From Ramlibacter sp. (GTDB lineage: Bacteria; Pseudomonadota; Gammaproteobacteria; Burkholderiales; Burkholderiaceae_C), in NCBI RefSeq assembly GCF_029866045.1, contig NZ_JARXAB010000054.1, positions 1 to 44,955 of the forward strand: a stretch of DNA of 44,955 nucleotides, written 5' to 3'. Made by a program: the position numbers and the translations under genes. The notes under the pieces are model-generated. The model worked only from the letters and a program-made list of their open reading frames with translations. It was not told where the DNA came from and ran no database searches. Every line of letters starts with the position of its first letter. The stretch's first letter is position 1. Below are positions 17,652 to 25,607 of the stretch, in pieces.

Positions 17652-17686
17652 GGGGAAATGTCGTTGTGTGGCTGCGAGTTTTCCCC
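17652..17686 (+). other. Inverted repeat between binding protein and permease genes
   Basis: GGGGAAA (17652-17658) pairs with TTTCCCC (17680-17686) across a 21-nt loop in the 99-nt gap between the binding protein and its permease. Structures in this position often protect the binding-protein mRNA 3' end, so that it is made in excess. There is no T-run, so a strong terminator is unlikely. Confidence 0.35.
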
Positions 17687-17742
17687 ACCTGTCCATGGAT
17701 CCGCCCCCGCCGCCGGGCCCAATGTAATTTTGAGGTGACGTT

Positions 17743-19509
17743 TTGAAGGCAATCACCGTGACGAACCCTATTGCGATGGCAGGCCGGCCGGTCTCGCTGG
17801 GAGAACGCCTGTTTGGCTCTGGCAAGGTGCTGGGGACCCTATACCTAGCCTGTTTTGTCGTCGTTGCACTTCTCGTATTGATCCCGCTGGTCGCCCTGGT
17901 GATTGGCAGTCTGCGAGATGCGGCGCCTGGGCTCCCAGGCAGTTGGACGCTGGCCAACTGGGCGGGGTTGATGTCAAAGGGCGTGATCGGTACGTTTGCG
18001 ACGACCATTGGCATTGGTCTGGCTTCCAGTATTGCGTCGGCGGTTGTTGGCACCGCCATCGCTTTCATTCTGCATCGCACCGACATGCGTCTGGCCAGGT
18101 TGCTTGCCGCGCTTGTGAGCCTGAGTTTCTTCTTGCCCTCATTCATCTTGGCGATGGCCTGGATCATCATCGGTTCTCCCGGCGGACTGATCAACGGTCT
18201 GCTGCAGGACGTGCTCGGGATCGAGAGCTTCAAGGTCGACGCTTATTCCCATTTCGGCATCGTCTTCGTGATGGCGCTGCACCAGGTGCCCTTTGTTTAC
18301 CTGATGATGCGAGGCCCCATCATCGGCATGGATGCGAGCTTCGAAGAGGCTGCCCGCGCCGCGGGCGCGTCCCAGTTGTCGGTGCTGCGGCGGGTGACGC
18401 TTCCTTTGCTTTCGTATTCGCTCACCTCGAGCGTGGTGCTGTCCTTCATTCTGGCGATCGAGCAGTTCGCCATTCCCGCCCTCATGGGAATTCCCGGCCA
18501 CATCACGGTGCTGGCGACCCAGCTGTACCTGCTCGTACGCTTCCCTCCGCCCAACTACGGTCTCGCTGCTGCCCTTGGGCTGTCGCTGTCGATGCTGACC
18601 GCCTTGGCGCTCTGGTTGCAGCGGCGCATCGCGCGCAAGAATCGCTTGGCCGTGACGACCGGGAAGGCCGGGCGACTGGCGCCGGTTCCGCTGGGACGCT
18701 GGCGCTGGTTGGCGAGCCTCTTTTGCTGGAGCTATGTGATGCTGGCACTCATTCTGCCGGTCATCATCCTGGGCTATGTGTCGGTGATCAAGTACTTCAA
18801 CGCCAACCCGTTCGAGGCTGCTTACACCCTGCGCAATTACCTGTTCCTGCTGGATTCGAGCGCGACGATGCGCTCGTTCTGGAATACGTTGGTCGTCTCT
18901 GGTTTCGGCGCTTTGCTCGGGGTGGTACTTGCCACCTTGATCAGCTATTTCACCCTCCGACTCAAGCCGCCGGGTCATACCGCGCTGGATATGGCGGCTA
19001 ATCTGCCGTTTGGCGTGCCGGGTGTCGTGCTGGGCTTGGGTCTGCTGTGGGCCTACGCCTATCTGCCGGTGCCCATCTACGGCACCGTCACCATCCTGGT
19101 GATTGCCTTCATTACCCGTTTCCTGGCCTACGCCACCGAAACCATTGGTGGTCGCCTGGTGCAGATCGACAAGAGCCTCGAGGAGGCCGCCTGGACCGCC
19201 GGCGCAACCCGGCTCGAGGGCATCCGCAGGGTGCTGCTGCCACTGGCCGTGCCGTCGCTGCAGGGTGCCTACTTCCTCTTGTTCATGGCTTTCTTCCGCG
19301 AAATTGCCTCCGCCGTGCTCCTGTACACGGCCTCGTCTAATGTGCTTTCGACCTCGATCTGGTCTTCGTTCGAGCAGGCCAACTGGGGCCTGGCATCGGC
19401 GTTGTCCCTGGTCGGGATGATTGCCGTCTTCATCTTCATGTACGCACTGATGCTGCTGACCCGCGGCAGCCGCAAGGGTGAGAAGTCCGGCATGTTGCCG
19501 GGCGTCTAG
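17743..19509 (+). CDS. ABC transporter fused permease (FbpB/ThiP-like, two permease domains)
   Basis: A 588-residue inner-membrane protein with about twelve hydrophobic helices, made of two binding-protein-dependent permease domains in tandem. Each half carries an EAA loop for ATPase contact: EEAARAAGASQLSVLRRVTLP near residue 205 and EEAAWTAGATRLEGIRRVLLP near residue 480. This fused form is typical of iron(III), thiamine and 2-aminoethylphosphonate-type importers. I use the TTG at 17743 because GAGG ends 7 nt upstream; the alternatives GTG at 17758 and ATG at 17776 are too far from that site. It serves the adjacent ATPase and probably both binding proteins of the operon. Confidence 0.92.
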   Translation: MKAITVTNPIAMAGRPVSLGERLFGSGKVLGTLYLACFVVVALLVLIPLVALVIGSLRDAAPGLPGSWTLANWAGLMSKGVIGTFATTIGIGLASSIASAVVGTAIAFILHRTDMRLARLLAALVSLSFFLPSFILAMAWIIIGSPGGLINGLLQDVLGIESFKVDAYSHFGIVFVMALHQVPFVYLMMRGPIIGMDASFEEAARAAGASQLSVLRRVTLPLLSYSLTSSVVLSFILAIEQFAIPALMGIPGHITVLATQLYLLVRFPPPNYGLAAALGLSLSMLTALALWLQRRIARKNRLAVTTGKAGRLAPVPLGRWRWLASLFCWSYVMLALILPVIILGYVSVIKYFNANPFEAAYTLRNYLFLLDSSATMRSFWNTLVVSGFGALLGVVLATLISYFTLRLKPPGHTALDMAANLPFGVPGVVLGLGLLWAYAYLPVPIYGTVTILVIAFITRFLAYATETIGGRLVQIDKSLEEAAWTAGATRLEGIRRVLLPLAVPSLQGAYFLLFMAFFREIASAVLLYTASSNVLSTSIWSSFEQANWGLASALSLVGMIAVFIFMYALMLLTRGSRKGEKSGMLPGV

Positions 19510-19544
19510 ACCCCCATCCCATTCCACCAATTACTGCGAGCATC

Positions 19545-20618
19545 ATGGGCATCCGCATATCCAATCTGGTCAAGATCTACGGGTCGACCCTCATCGTCGA
19601 TCAAATCTCGTTTGACGTCGCCGACGGTGAATTCGTGACGCTCCTGGGCCCCAGTGGCTGTGGCAAAACGACGACCCTGCGGTGCATCGCGGGGCTGGAG
19701 CGAGCCGATGGTGGCAGCATCGAGATCGACGGCACGGTGGTGTCGGACGGATCTCTTGGCATCCATGTGGGGACCCATGAGCGAAACCTGGGCATGGTGT
19801 TTCAGTCTTACGCCATCTGGCCGCATATGACGGTGGCGCGCAACGTCGCTTTCCCGCTTCAGGTGCGAGGAGCCACCCCCAGTGCTGCGATCGACGAGGC
19901 GGTGCGCTGGGCACTGGACGTCGTGGGCCTGGGCGCGCTGTCTCACCGGCATCCCTCCGAGCTCTCTGGCGGGCAGCAGCAGCGCGTGGCGCTGGCCCGT
20001 GCCATTGTGGGCAAGCCCAAGGTGCTGCTGTTCGACGAGCCCCTGTCCAACCTGGATGCGCGGCTGCGTGACCGCACCCGTTCTGAAATCAGCCGTATTC
20101 AGAAGGAACTGGCCATTCCGGCGGTCTACGTGACCCACGACCAGGCCGAGGCCCTGTCCATGTCAGACCGGGTGATCGTGATGAATGGCGGTGTGACCGT
20201 CGAGGAGGGTGCGCCGCGCAACCTGTACCAGCGGCCACGCAAGCGCTTTACTGCCGAATTCATCGGCGCGGCTAACTTTATCGGCATGACCTGGGACGGC
20301 CAGTTGTGGAAGACCGCGGACGGCGCCTCTGTGGCGATCCCGGGGCATTCCGCGGCAGGAGCTGGCGATACGCGGCAGGCGGTCCTTCGCTCTGAAGTGC
20401 TGCATGTCGAGCCGGCCGACGCACCGCTTAGCGCGGGCTTCGCCGCCCTGCGGGGGACGGTGCTGGGCCACCAGTACATGGGTCCCTATACCGAGTATTC
20501 GATCGATGTCGCGGGCACCGCCATCATGGCCCACAGCGCTGCGGAGTTCCCGGTTGGCAGCCCTGTGCATGTCACCTTCCGGCCGCAGGACATTCACCTG
20601 CTGCCCCCGGATGCCTGA
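19545..20618 (+). CDS. ABC transporter ATP-binding protein (FbpC/PotA-like)
   Basis: A 357-residue ATPase subunit. It has Walker A GPSGCGKTTT, the Q-loop in VFQSYAIWPHMTV, the signature LSGGQQQRVALARA, Walker B VLLFDEPLSNLDA and the switch histidine in YVTHDQAEA. The C-terminal ~110 residues form a TOBE-like regulatory domain (RPQDIHLLPP near the end). It follows the fused permease by 35 nt and precedes the first MmgE/PrpD gene by 24 nt. It energises uptake of the pathway substrate; the ligand is not known. Confidence 0.94.
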   Translation: MGIRISNLVKIYGSTLIVDQISFDVADGEFVTLLGPSGCGKTTTLRCIAGLERADGGSIEIDGTVVSDGSLGIHVGTHERNLGMVFQSYAIWPHMTVARNVAFPLQVRGATPSAAIDEAVRWALDVVGLGALSHRHPSELSGGQQQRVALARAIVGKPKVLLFDEPLSNLDARLRDRTRSEISRIQKELAIPAVYVTHDQAEALSMSDRVIVMNGGVTVEEGAPRNLYQRPRKRFTAEFIGAANFIGMTWDGQLWKTADGASVAIPGHSAAGAGDTRQAVLRSEVLHVEPADAPLSAGFAALRGTVLGHQYMGPYTEYSIDVAGTAIMAHSAAEFPVGSPVHVTFRPQDIHLLPPDA

Positions 20619-20642
20619 CGACAAACATTGGCTCGGAGCACT

Positions 20643-22040
20643 ATGAACGACAACACCAAAGCGCACCTCCTGGAGCCGGCCATCGCGGCCCGGCTGGCCG
20701 ACAAGATTTGCAGCATCACCTCCGACCAGGTGAGCCCAGAGGCCCTGCAATGGGCGGTGATTGCCGTCGTGGACACCCTGGCGGTGACCTATCTCGGCGC
20801 GCCAGAGCCTTGCACCGCCTTGCTGCTGGACACTCCCGGCATCGGTGATGCGCCTGGGCCTGCACTTTTCTTCGGGACTTCCAGGCGGGGGAGCATGCTG
20901 GACGCTGCGCTGGTGAATGGCACCGCCGCCCACGCCCTGGATTACGACGATGTCAGTGGGACGGTCGGCGGGCACCCGTCCGCGCCGATGGTTGCGCCCC
21001 TTTTCGCCATCGCAGAAGCCGAGCACCGTTCAGGGCGGGACCTGCTGGTGGCCTTCATGGTCGGCGTGGAGGTGCAGCACCGCATTGGGCGAGGCGTTAA
21101 CTTTCATCACTACACCAAGGGCTGGCACCCGACGGCGACCTTGGGCATTTTTGGTACCACTGCGGCTGCCGCTCACCTGCTGCGTCTCGACCGCCAGCAG
21201 GTCGCGGTGGCGCTTGCTATTGCGGCCTCTTTCGCGGCCGGCATCAAGGCCAACTTCGGGACCATGACCAAGCCTCTGCATGTGGGGCACACCGCCCGCA
21301 GCGGTCTGCTCGCGGCCCTGCTCGCCCAGCGCGGTTACACGGCCAACCCCGCCGCCATCGAGCACAAGCAAGGCTTTCTCGAGGTGTTCAACGGGCAGGG
21401 CACCTATGACATCGACAAGATGTTCACCGACATCGACGCGCCGATCGGGCTGGACCCCTCACTGGGTCTCAAGCAGTTCCCCTGCTGCGGAAGCACACAC
21501 CCGGCCATCACCATGATGCTGCGTCTGGTGAAGGAGGAGGGGATTACCGCCGCAGATACAGCCAGGATTGAGATCTTGGCCCAACGCAACCGACTGCCGC
21601 ATACCAATAACCCTGATCCGCGCAGCGGGCTCGAGGCGAAGTTCAGCATTCAGTACACCACGGCCCGTGCGCTGGCTGATGGTGCAGTGCGTCTGGAGCA
21701 TTTTGAGGTCGAGGCGCATCTGGACCCGCACGTGCGGGCACTGATGGCGATTACCGACACGCGCGAGCACCCGGACATGCCGGCCGACGGCCCCAACCAG
21801 TTTGGCTCGGAAGTGATCGTCACCACGCGGGACGGAAGGCGGCTCGCGCGGCGCATCGACCATCTGGTCGGGCGGGGACCGGACAACCCCATGTCCCGCG
21901 AAGAGCTCCGCGAGAAATTCACCGATTGCGCCAAGCGGGTGCTAGCGCCCAGCCAGTGTGGTGCGCTGTTTGAGGCGCTCATGGATCTGGACGCCGTCGA
22001 CGACATCGCCACTTTGTCACGCGCCTTGGAAGTGCACTGA
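20643..22040 (+). CDS. MmgE/PrpD family protein 1
   Basis: A 465-residue member of the MmgE/PrpD family. Characterised relatives are 2-methylcitrate dehydratase PrpD, cis-aconitate decarboxylase and an iminodisuccinate epimerase, all acting on polycarboxylates without metal. The active-site segment ALDYDDVSGTVGGHPSA has DYDD at 100-103 and His111, and a conserved lysine appears as Lys210 in TMTKPLHVGH. CGGAG lies 4 nt before the ATG at 20643; the in-frame TTG at 20628 is rejected. It is encoded between the transporter ATPase and the second binding protein. It could epimerise, dehydrate or decarboxylate the imported acid; the sequence does not decide which. Confidence 0.9.
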   Translation: MNDNTKAHLLEPAIAARLADKICSITSDQVSPEALQWAVIAVVDTLAVTYLGAPEPCTALLLDTPGIGDAPGPALFFGTSRRGSMLDAALVNGTAAHALDYDDVSGTVGGHPSAPMVAPLFAIAEAEHRSGRDLLVAFMVGVEVQHRIGRGVNFHHYTKGWHPTATLGIFGTTAAAAHLLRLDRQQVAVALAIAASFAAGIKANFGTMTKPLHVGHTARSGLLAALLAQRGYTANPAAIEHKQGFLEVFNGQGTYDIDKMFTDIDAPIGLDPSLGLKQFPCCGSTHPAITMMLRLVKEEGITAADTARIEILAQRNRLPHTNNPDPRSGLEAKFSIQYTTARALADGAVRLEHFEVEAHLDPHVRALMAITDTREHPDMPADGPNQFGSEVIVTTRDGRRLARRIDHLVGRGPDNPMSREELREKFTDCAKRVLAPSQCGALFEALMDLDAVDDIATLSRALEVH

Positions 22041-22102
22041 CCGCGCAGGCGGACAGTTACCTCCCAGGCCACCTTTCACGAAAATCCAAAAGGAGATCCC
22101 TC

Positions 22103-23191
22103 ATGCAATGCAAACCCCGAGCACTTTCATCTGGGAAGGGACGGCGCGCCCTCCTGTCAGCGTCGATCGCCCTGGCGGCTGGATTCGGCGCTCTCCTGCC
22201 AGCTGCGTCCTGGGCCCAGGGGGCAGCCCCCGCCTGGTCCACCGTGACCGCTGCTGCCGCCAAGGAAGGCAAGGTGGTCCTGTATCACAACCTCAGCCCC
22301 GACGGGATGGAGGTGCTGGCCCGGGAGTTCCGCAAGGATGTGCCCGGTGTCGAGGTAGAACTGGTTCGCCTTGGCAGCGCCGCCCTCTCGCAGCGCTTCT
22401 CGACGGAATACAGTGCGCAGCGTCACATCGCGGATGTGGTGGTGACCACGGTGGATCCGAGCATCTTTGCGGGCATCGCTGGTGGCTGGGCCGCGGCCTG
22501 GACGCCCCCCGAGCTTGCGGCCTATCCCAAAGAGGTCAACTACAAGGGTCAGAACATGCTTTTTCATGTTCTGACGGTGCGGGATGCCATCGTCTGGAAC
22601 AAGCAGCGTGTCCGTGAGGCTGATGCGCCCAAGGAATGGGCCGATCTGTTCGACCCGAAGTGGAAGGGCAAGGTGGGCATGAACCCCCCGTGGCGTTCGG
22701 TGACCCAACAGGCCATCATCGCCTACTGGGACAAGTTGGCGCTGGGTGATACCGCTGCGCGGATGAAGGCCAACGACGTCCGCTTTTTCGAGGGTTCCGG
22801 TGGCGTGCTGCAGGCCGTCATTCGAGGCGACGTGATGGTGGCCCAGATGCTCGACCTGCCACTGAATTCGGCCATCGCCGATGGCGCCCCGATCGGTTTT
22901 GCCTACCCGAAATCGGGGACGACCGTGTCGCAGGTCTCGACCTTCGTCTCGTCCAAGGCGCCGCGGCCAAACGCCGCACGGGTTCTGACCAATTGGCTGC
23001 TCTCGGTCAAGGGCCAGACCAACCTGCAAATTAACGGTGGCCTCGCGGGCACTCGCCCGGGCATCCCGCGCATGGCGCACCTGCCCCCGACCTCCACGCT
23101 CTCGAACGTGGTGGACAGCCTTGACCTCACGCCTCCTGCCAAGCAGAAGGAAATCGTGGAGCATTGGCGCAAAACTTTTGGCGTGCAGTAA
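22103..23191 (+). CDS. ABC transporter solute-binding protein 2 (paralogue of protein 1)
   Basis: A 362-residue periplasmic binding protein of the same type as the one at 16540. The signal region is GKGRRALLSASIALAAGF, with a likely cleavage site after SWAQ. Blocks shared with the first copy include FDPKWKGK/R, GMNPPWRSV, KANDVRFFEGSGG and the C-terminal PPAKQK; the ligand-contact half differs more. No adjacent tyrosine pair is present. A strong AAAAGGAG lies 6 nt before the ATG. It has no permease or ATPase of its own, so it presumably docks onto the one at 17743-20618. Two binding proteins could extend the substrate range or bind two stereoisomers. Confidence 0.91.
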   Translation: MQCKPRALSSGKGRRALLSASIALAAGFGALLPAASWAQGAAPAWSTVTAAAAKEGKVVLYHNLSPDGMEVLAREFRKDVPGVEVELVRLGSAALSQRFSTEYSAQRHIADVVVTTVDPSIFAGIAGGWAAAWTPPELAAYPKEVNYKGQNMLFHVLTVRDAIVWNKQRVREADAPKEWADLFDPKWKGKVGMNPPWRSVTQQAIIAYWDKLALGDTAARMKANDVRFFEGSGGVLQAVIRGDVMVAQMLDLPLNSAIADGAPIGFAYPKSGTTVSQVSTFVSSKAPRPNAARVLTNWLLSVKGQTNLQINGGLAGTRPGIPRMAHLPPTSTLSNVVDSLDLTPPAKQKEIVEHWRKTFGVQ

Positions 23192-23230
23192 GCCCGTTCC
23201 TTCTCCTATTTCCTCACTGAGGAAGCCACC

Positions 23231-24658
23231 ATGGCCTCACTGACGCTCGCACCCAACCCGACGCTTCCCGACCCCGCCGGGCCGACCATCGCCCAGCAGC
23301 TGTCGGCATTTGCCTGTGGCTTCAGCTACGAGGGCATCCCCGAGCGGGTGCGCGAATCGGCGAAGGACTTCATCCTCGACGCTGTGGGCTGCGCGCTCGC
23401 ATCGTCGGGGTACGACTTTTCCCACCGGATCCTGGCGGGTCTGCGCGGGATCGACGAAGCAGGTACCTGCACCGTCATCGGCTTTCCGGACAGGCTGCCC
23501 ATGCGCGACGCCGCGCTCATGAACGGCACCTTGATTCACGGCCTTGACTACGACGACTCTCACCTGGAGGCAGTGCTTCACCCGGGTGTGACCTCGCTGG
23601 CCTGTGCGCTGGCACTCGGTGAGAAAACTAACCGCAGCGGCCGTGACCTGCTGGCCGCCTATGTGCTCGGGGTGGAAAACGTCATTCGCATCTCCCGGGC
23701 CTCGCGCGGCGGCTTTCATCATTTTGGCTACCACCCGACGGGCCTGATCGCGCACTTTTCTTGCGCGATCGAGGCGGCCTGGATGCTCGGGCTGTCTGAG
23801 CGGCAGATGACCATGGCGCAGGGCTTGGCCGGTAGCACGGCCGCGGCCACCCAGGAGTTTCTGGCCGAAGGCGCATGGAACAAGCGGCTGCACCCGGGCT
23901 GGGCGGCAGCCGCCGGCATCACTGCGGCTTCACTGGCCCGTGGCGGCACGATCGGCCCCACCAAACCCTATGAGGGGAGGCTGGGCATCTACAACACCCA
24001 CCTGCACCATCTGGCAGAAAAGGTCGACTACAACCTCATCACCCGGGGCCTGGGCGTCGAGTGGGAACTGCTCGAGATTGCCGTCAAGCCCTTCCCGGTC
24101 TGCCACTTCGTTCATGCCTGCGGTGACGCGGCCTTGACCCTGCGCGAGAAGCATCACATCGACCCCGATCAGATCGAGCGGATCACCGCCTACCTGGCCG
24201 AGCCGACGATGCACATCGTCGCGGAGCCCGTCGGGATCAAGCGCCGTCCGGCCAATGACTATGATGCGAAGTTCAGCGTTCACTATTTTGTGGCGGCCTG
24301 CTTGGTGCGGGGGGAGTTCGGGCTTGCGGAGCTCAAGGATGACTCCCTGCGAGACCCCAAGATCCTGGCGCTTGCCGAACGCGTGGACGCAGTTGTCGAT
24401 CCAAAAACGCTTTATCCCAAGTACATTTCCGGCGGTGTCACCATCCACATGAAAGACGGAACGCAGCATGTTCACTACGACGCCGTCAACCGCGGCGCAG
24501 GCGACCGGGCTTTGACCCGGGCCGAGGTCGAGGCGAAGTTTTTCGCCAACGCCAAGCTGGCGGTGACGCCTGTGCGTGCGCGTGAAATCCGTGATGCGGT
24601 GTATGGACTCGAGGACCTGAACGCGCGTGAATTCGGCGCGGTATTGGCAGGCCGATAG
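23231..24658 (+). CDS. MmgE/PrpD family protein 2
   Basis: A 475-residue MmgE/PrpD-family enzyme. It has IHGLDYDDSHLEAVLHPGV (DYDD at 106-109, His117), YHPTGLIAHF near residue 170 and a lysine at 218 in WNKRLHPGW. It is clearly diverged from the copy at 20643: the lysine region is quite different, and the C-terminal domain reads NDYDAKFSVHYFVAACLV instead of EAKFSIQYTTARAL. The two probably catalyse different steps or act on different isomers. GAGGAAG precedes the ATG. It follows binding protein 2 by 39 nt, making the second binding-protein/MmgE pair of the operon. Confidence 0.9.
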   Translation: MASLTLAPNPTLPDPAGPTIAQQLSAFACGFSYEGIPERVRESAKDFILDAVGCALASSGYDFSHRILAGLRGIDEAGTCTVIGFPDRLPMRDAALMNGTLIHGLDYDDSHLEAVLHPGVTSLACALALGEKTNRSGRDLLAAYVLGVENVIRISRASRGGFHHFGYHPTGLIAHFSCAIEAAWMLGLSERQMTMAQGLAGSTAAATQEFLAEGAWNKRLHPGWAAAAGITAASLARGGTIGPTKPYEGRLGIYNTHLHHLAEKVDYNLITRGLGVEWELLEIAVKPFPVCHFVHACGDAALTLREKHHIDPDQIERITAYLAEPTMHIVAEPVGIKRRPANDYDAKFSVHYFVAACLVRGEFGLAELKDDSLRDPKILALAERVDAVVDPKTLYPKYISGGVTIHMKDGTQHVHYDAVNRGAGDRALTRAEVEAKFFANAKLAVTPVRAREIRDAVYGLEDLNAREFGAVLAGR

Positions 24659-24662
24659 CCTT

Positions 24663-24720
24663 GAGATGGCCCTTGAAATAGCCCTTGATATAGCCCTTGA
24701 GATAGCCCTTGAGATAGCCC
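24663..24720. repeat. 12-bp tandem repeat, about five units
   Basis: Units of GAGATAGCCCTT run head to tail: 24663-24674 (GAGATGGCCCTT), 24675-24686, 24687-24698, 24699-24710 and a partial copy from 24711. Single-base differences separate the copies. The array fills the 113-nt gap between the second MmgE/PrpD gene and the GntR gene. It is too short and lacks spacers, so it is not CRISPR. It may be a slippage tract or a repeated protein-binding site. Confidence 0.85.
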
Positions 24721-24771
24721 CGATATCCCTCTGAGTCAAACCCTTCGCTCCATCGCCCCGATGCCCTTGCT

Positions 24772-25503
24772 GTGACCCCCCGAAAGCCAATCAATTCACT
24801 GGCGGGCGACGAACTGGACGTCTTGGTGCAGTCGGCTTATCAGCAGATCAAGGACGCGATCCTCGACAACCGGCTGCGCCCCGGCACCAAGCTGACCCAC
24901 CAGGCGCTGGCCGAGATGCTGGGTGTTTCGCGCACGCCGGTGCGGGAATCGCTGGAGCGCCTGTACCAGGAAGGCTACGTCAGCCGGATCGCCAACCGCG
25001 GGCATTACGTGGCAGAGATCAACTCGGCCGACGTCCGCGACCTTTACGAGACCCGCGAGGCGCTCGAGACCTTTGCGGTGCAGCTCTTGTTTGTCAAGGG
25101 CAAGGTAGAGGCCGCCGCCAAGCGCTTGGCCGCCATCAACAAGGAATACCGCAAGACCTGCGAGGCCAAGCTCACCCGGGAGCGGCTGCAGTTGGACCGC
25201 GAGTTTCACCTCACGCTGGCCGGGGAAACCGGCAATGACTACCTGGTCAAGATGCTCGCTGGCGTGTTCGACCGCCTGATTCTCAAGCGCAGGATCGAGG
25301 GCTTCCAGGACCTGCGCGGCATGGACCCCTACGACGAGCATGTCCGATTGGTATCGGCCCTTGGCAAGAAGGACGAGGCCGCCGCGCGGGCGGTGCTCAA
25401 TAGCCATATCGGCAGCTCATGCGAGCGCTTTGCGAACTATCTCGAGGTCGAGCGGGGGGCGAACCCGGGTCTTTCCGGCCTGGTGGTCAAGCGCCTCGCC
25501 TGA
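24772..25503 (+). CDS. GntR-family transcriptional regulator, FadR/FCD subfamily
   Basis: A 243-residue regulator. The N-terminal winged helix-turn-helix is the textbook GntR sequence: QIKDAILDNRLRPGTKLTHQALAEMLGVSRTPVRESLERLYQEGYV. The C-terminal FCD ligand-sensing domain has DLYETREALE and three histidines expected to bind a metal: REFHLTL, YDEHVRLV and LNSHIGS. FCD regulators usually respond to small carboxylic acids. The frame has no early ATG; the GTG at 24772 is the first plausible start, and a TTG at 24823 is an alternative. It ends the plus-strand set, so it is the likely local controller, possibly acting at the palindrome at 13478-13489. Confidence 0.93.
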   Translation: MTPRKPINSLAGDELDVLVQSAYQQIKDAILDNRLRPGTKLTHQALAEMLGVSRTPVRESLERLYQEGYVSRIANRGHYVAEINSADVRDLYETREALETFAVQLLFVKGKVEAAAKRLAAINKEYRKTCEAKLTRERLQLDREFHLTLAGETGNDYLVKMLAGVFDRLILKRRIEGFQDLRGMDPYDEHVRLVSALGKKDEAAARAVLNSHIGSSCERFANYLEVERGANPGLSGLVVKRLA

Positions 25504-25607
25504 ACCCTGAAGCAGGCCATTCGCTCGGCCCTTGATCGCCCCACAGCCGTTCGTGAGGCGGGACAATCTCGTTTTGTTGCCCCCCTTCCACCCAAAGGAG
25601 TCGCCCT

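Noticed and set aside
13510-24658. Labelling the cluster as a standard 2-methylcitrate cycle (prpBCD/acnD/prpF)
   Set aside because: There is no methylcitrate synthase, no full-length aconitase AcnD, and the lyase motifs differ from PrpB. The dehydrogenase and ETF have no place in that cycle.
24663-24720. CRISPR-like array
   Set aside because: The units are directly adjacent 12-mers with no spacers, and there are no cas genes.
24486-24794. Minus-strand open frame with KGYLKGY-type repeats
   Set aside because: It is just the translation of the 12-bp tandem repeat plus antisense of the MmgE/PrpD gene; no ribosome binding site or family resemblance.
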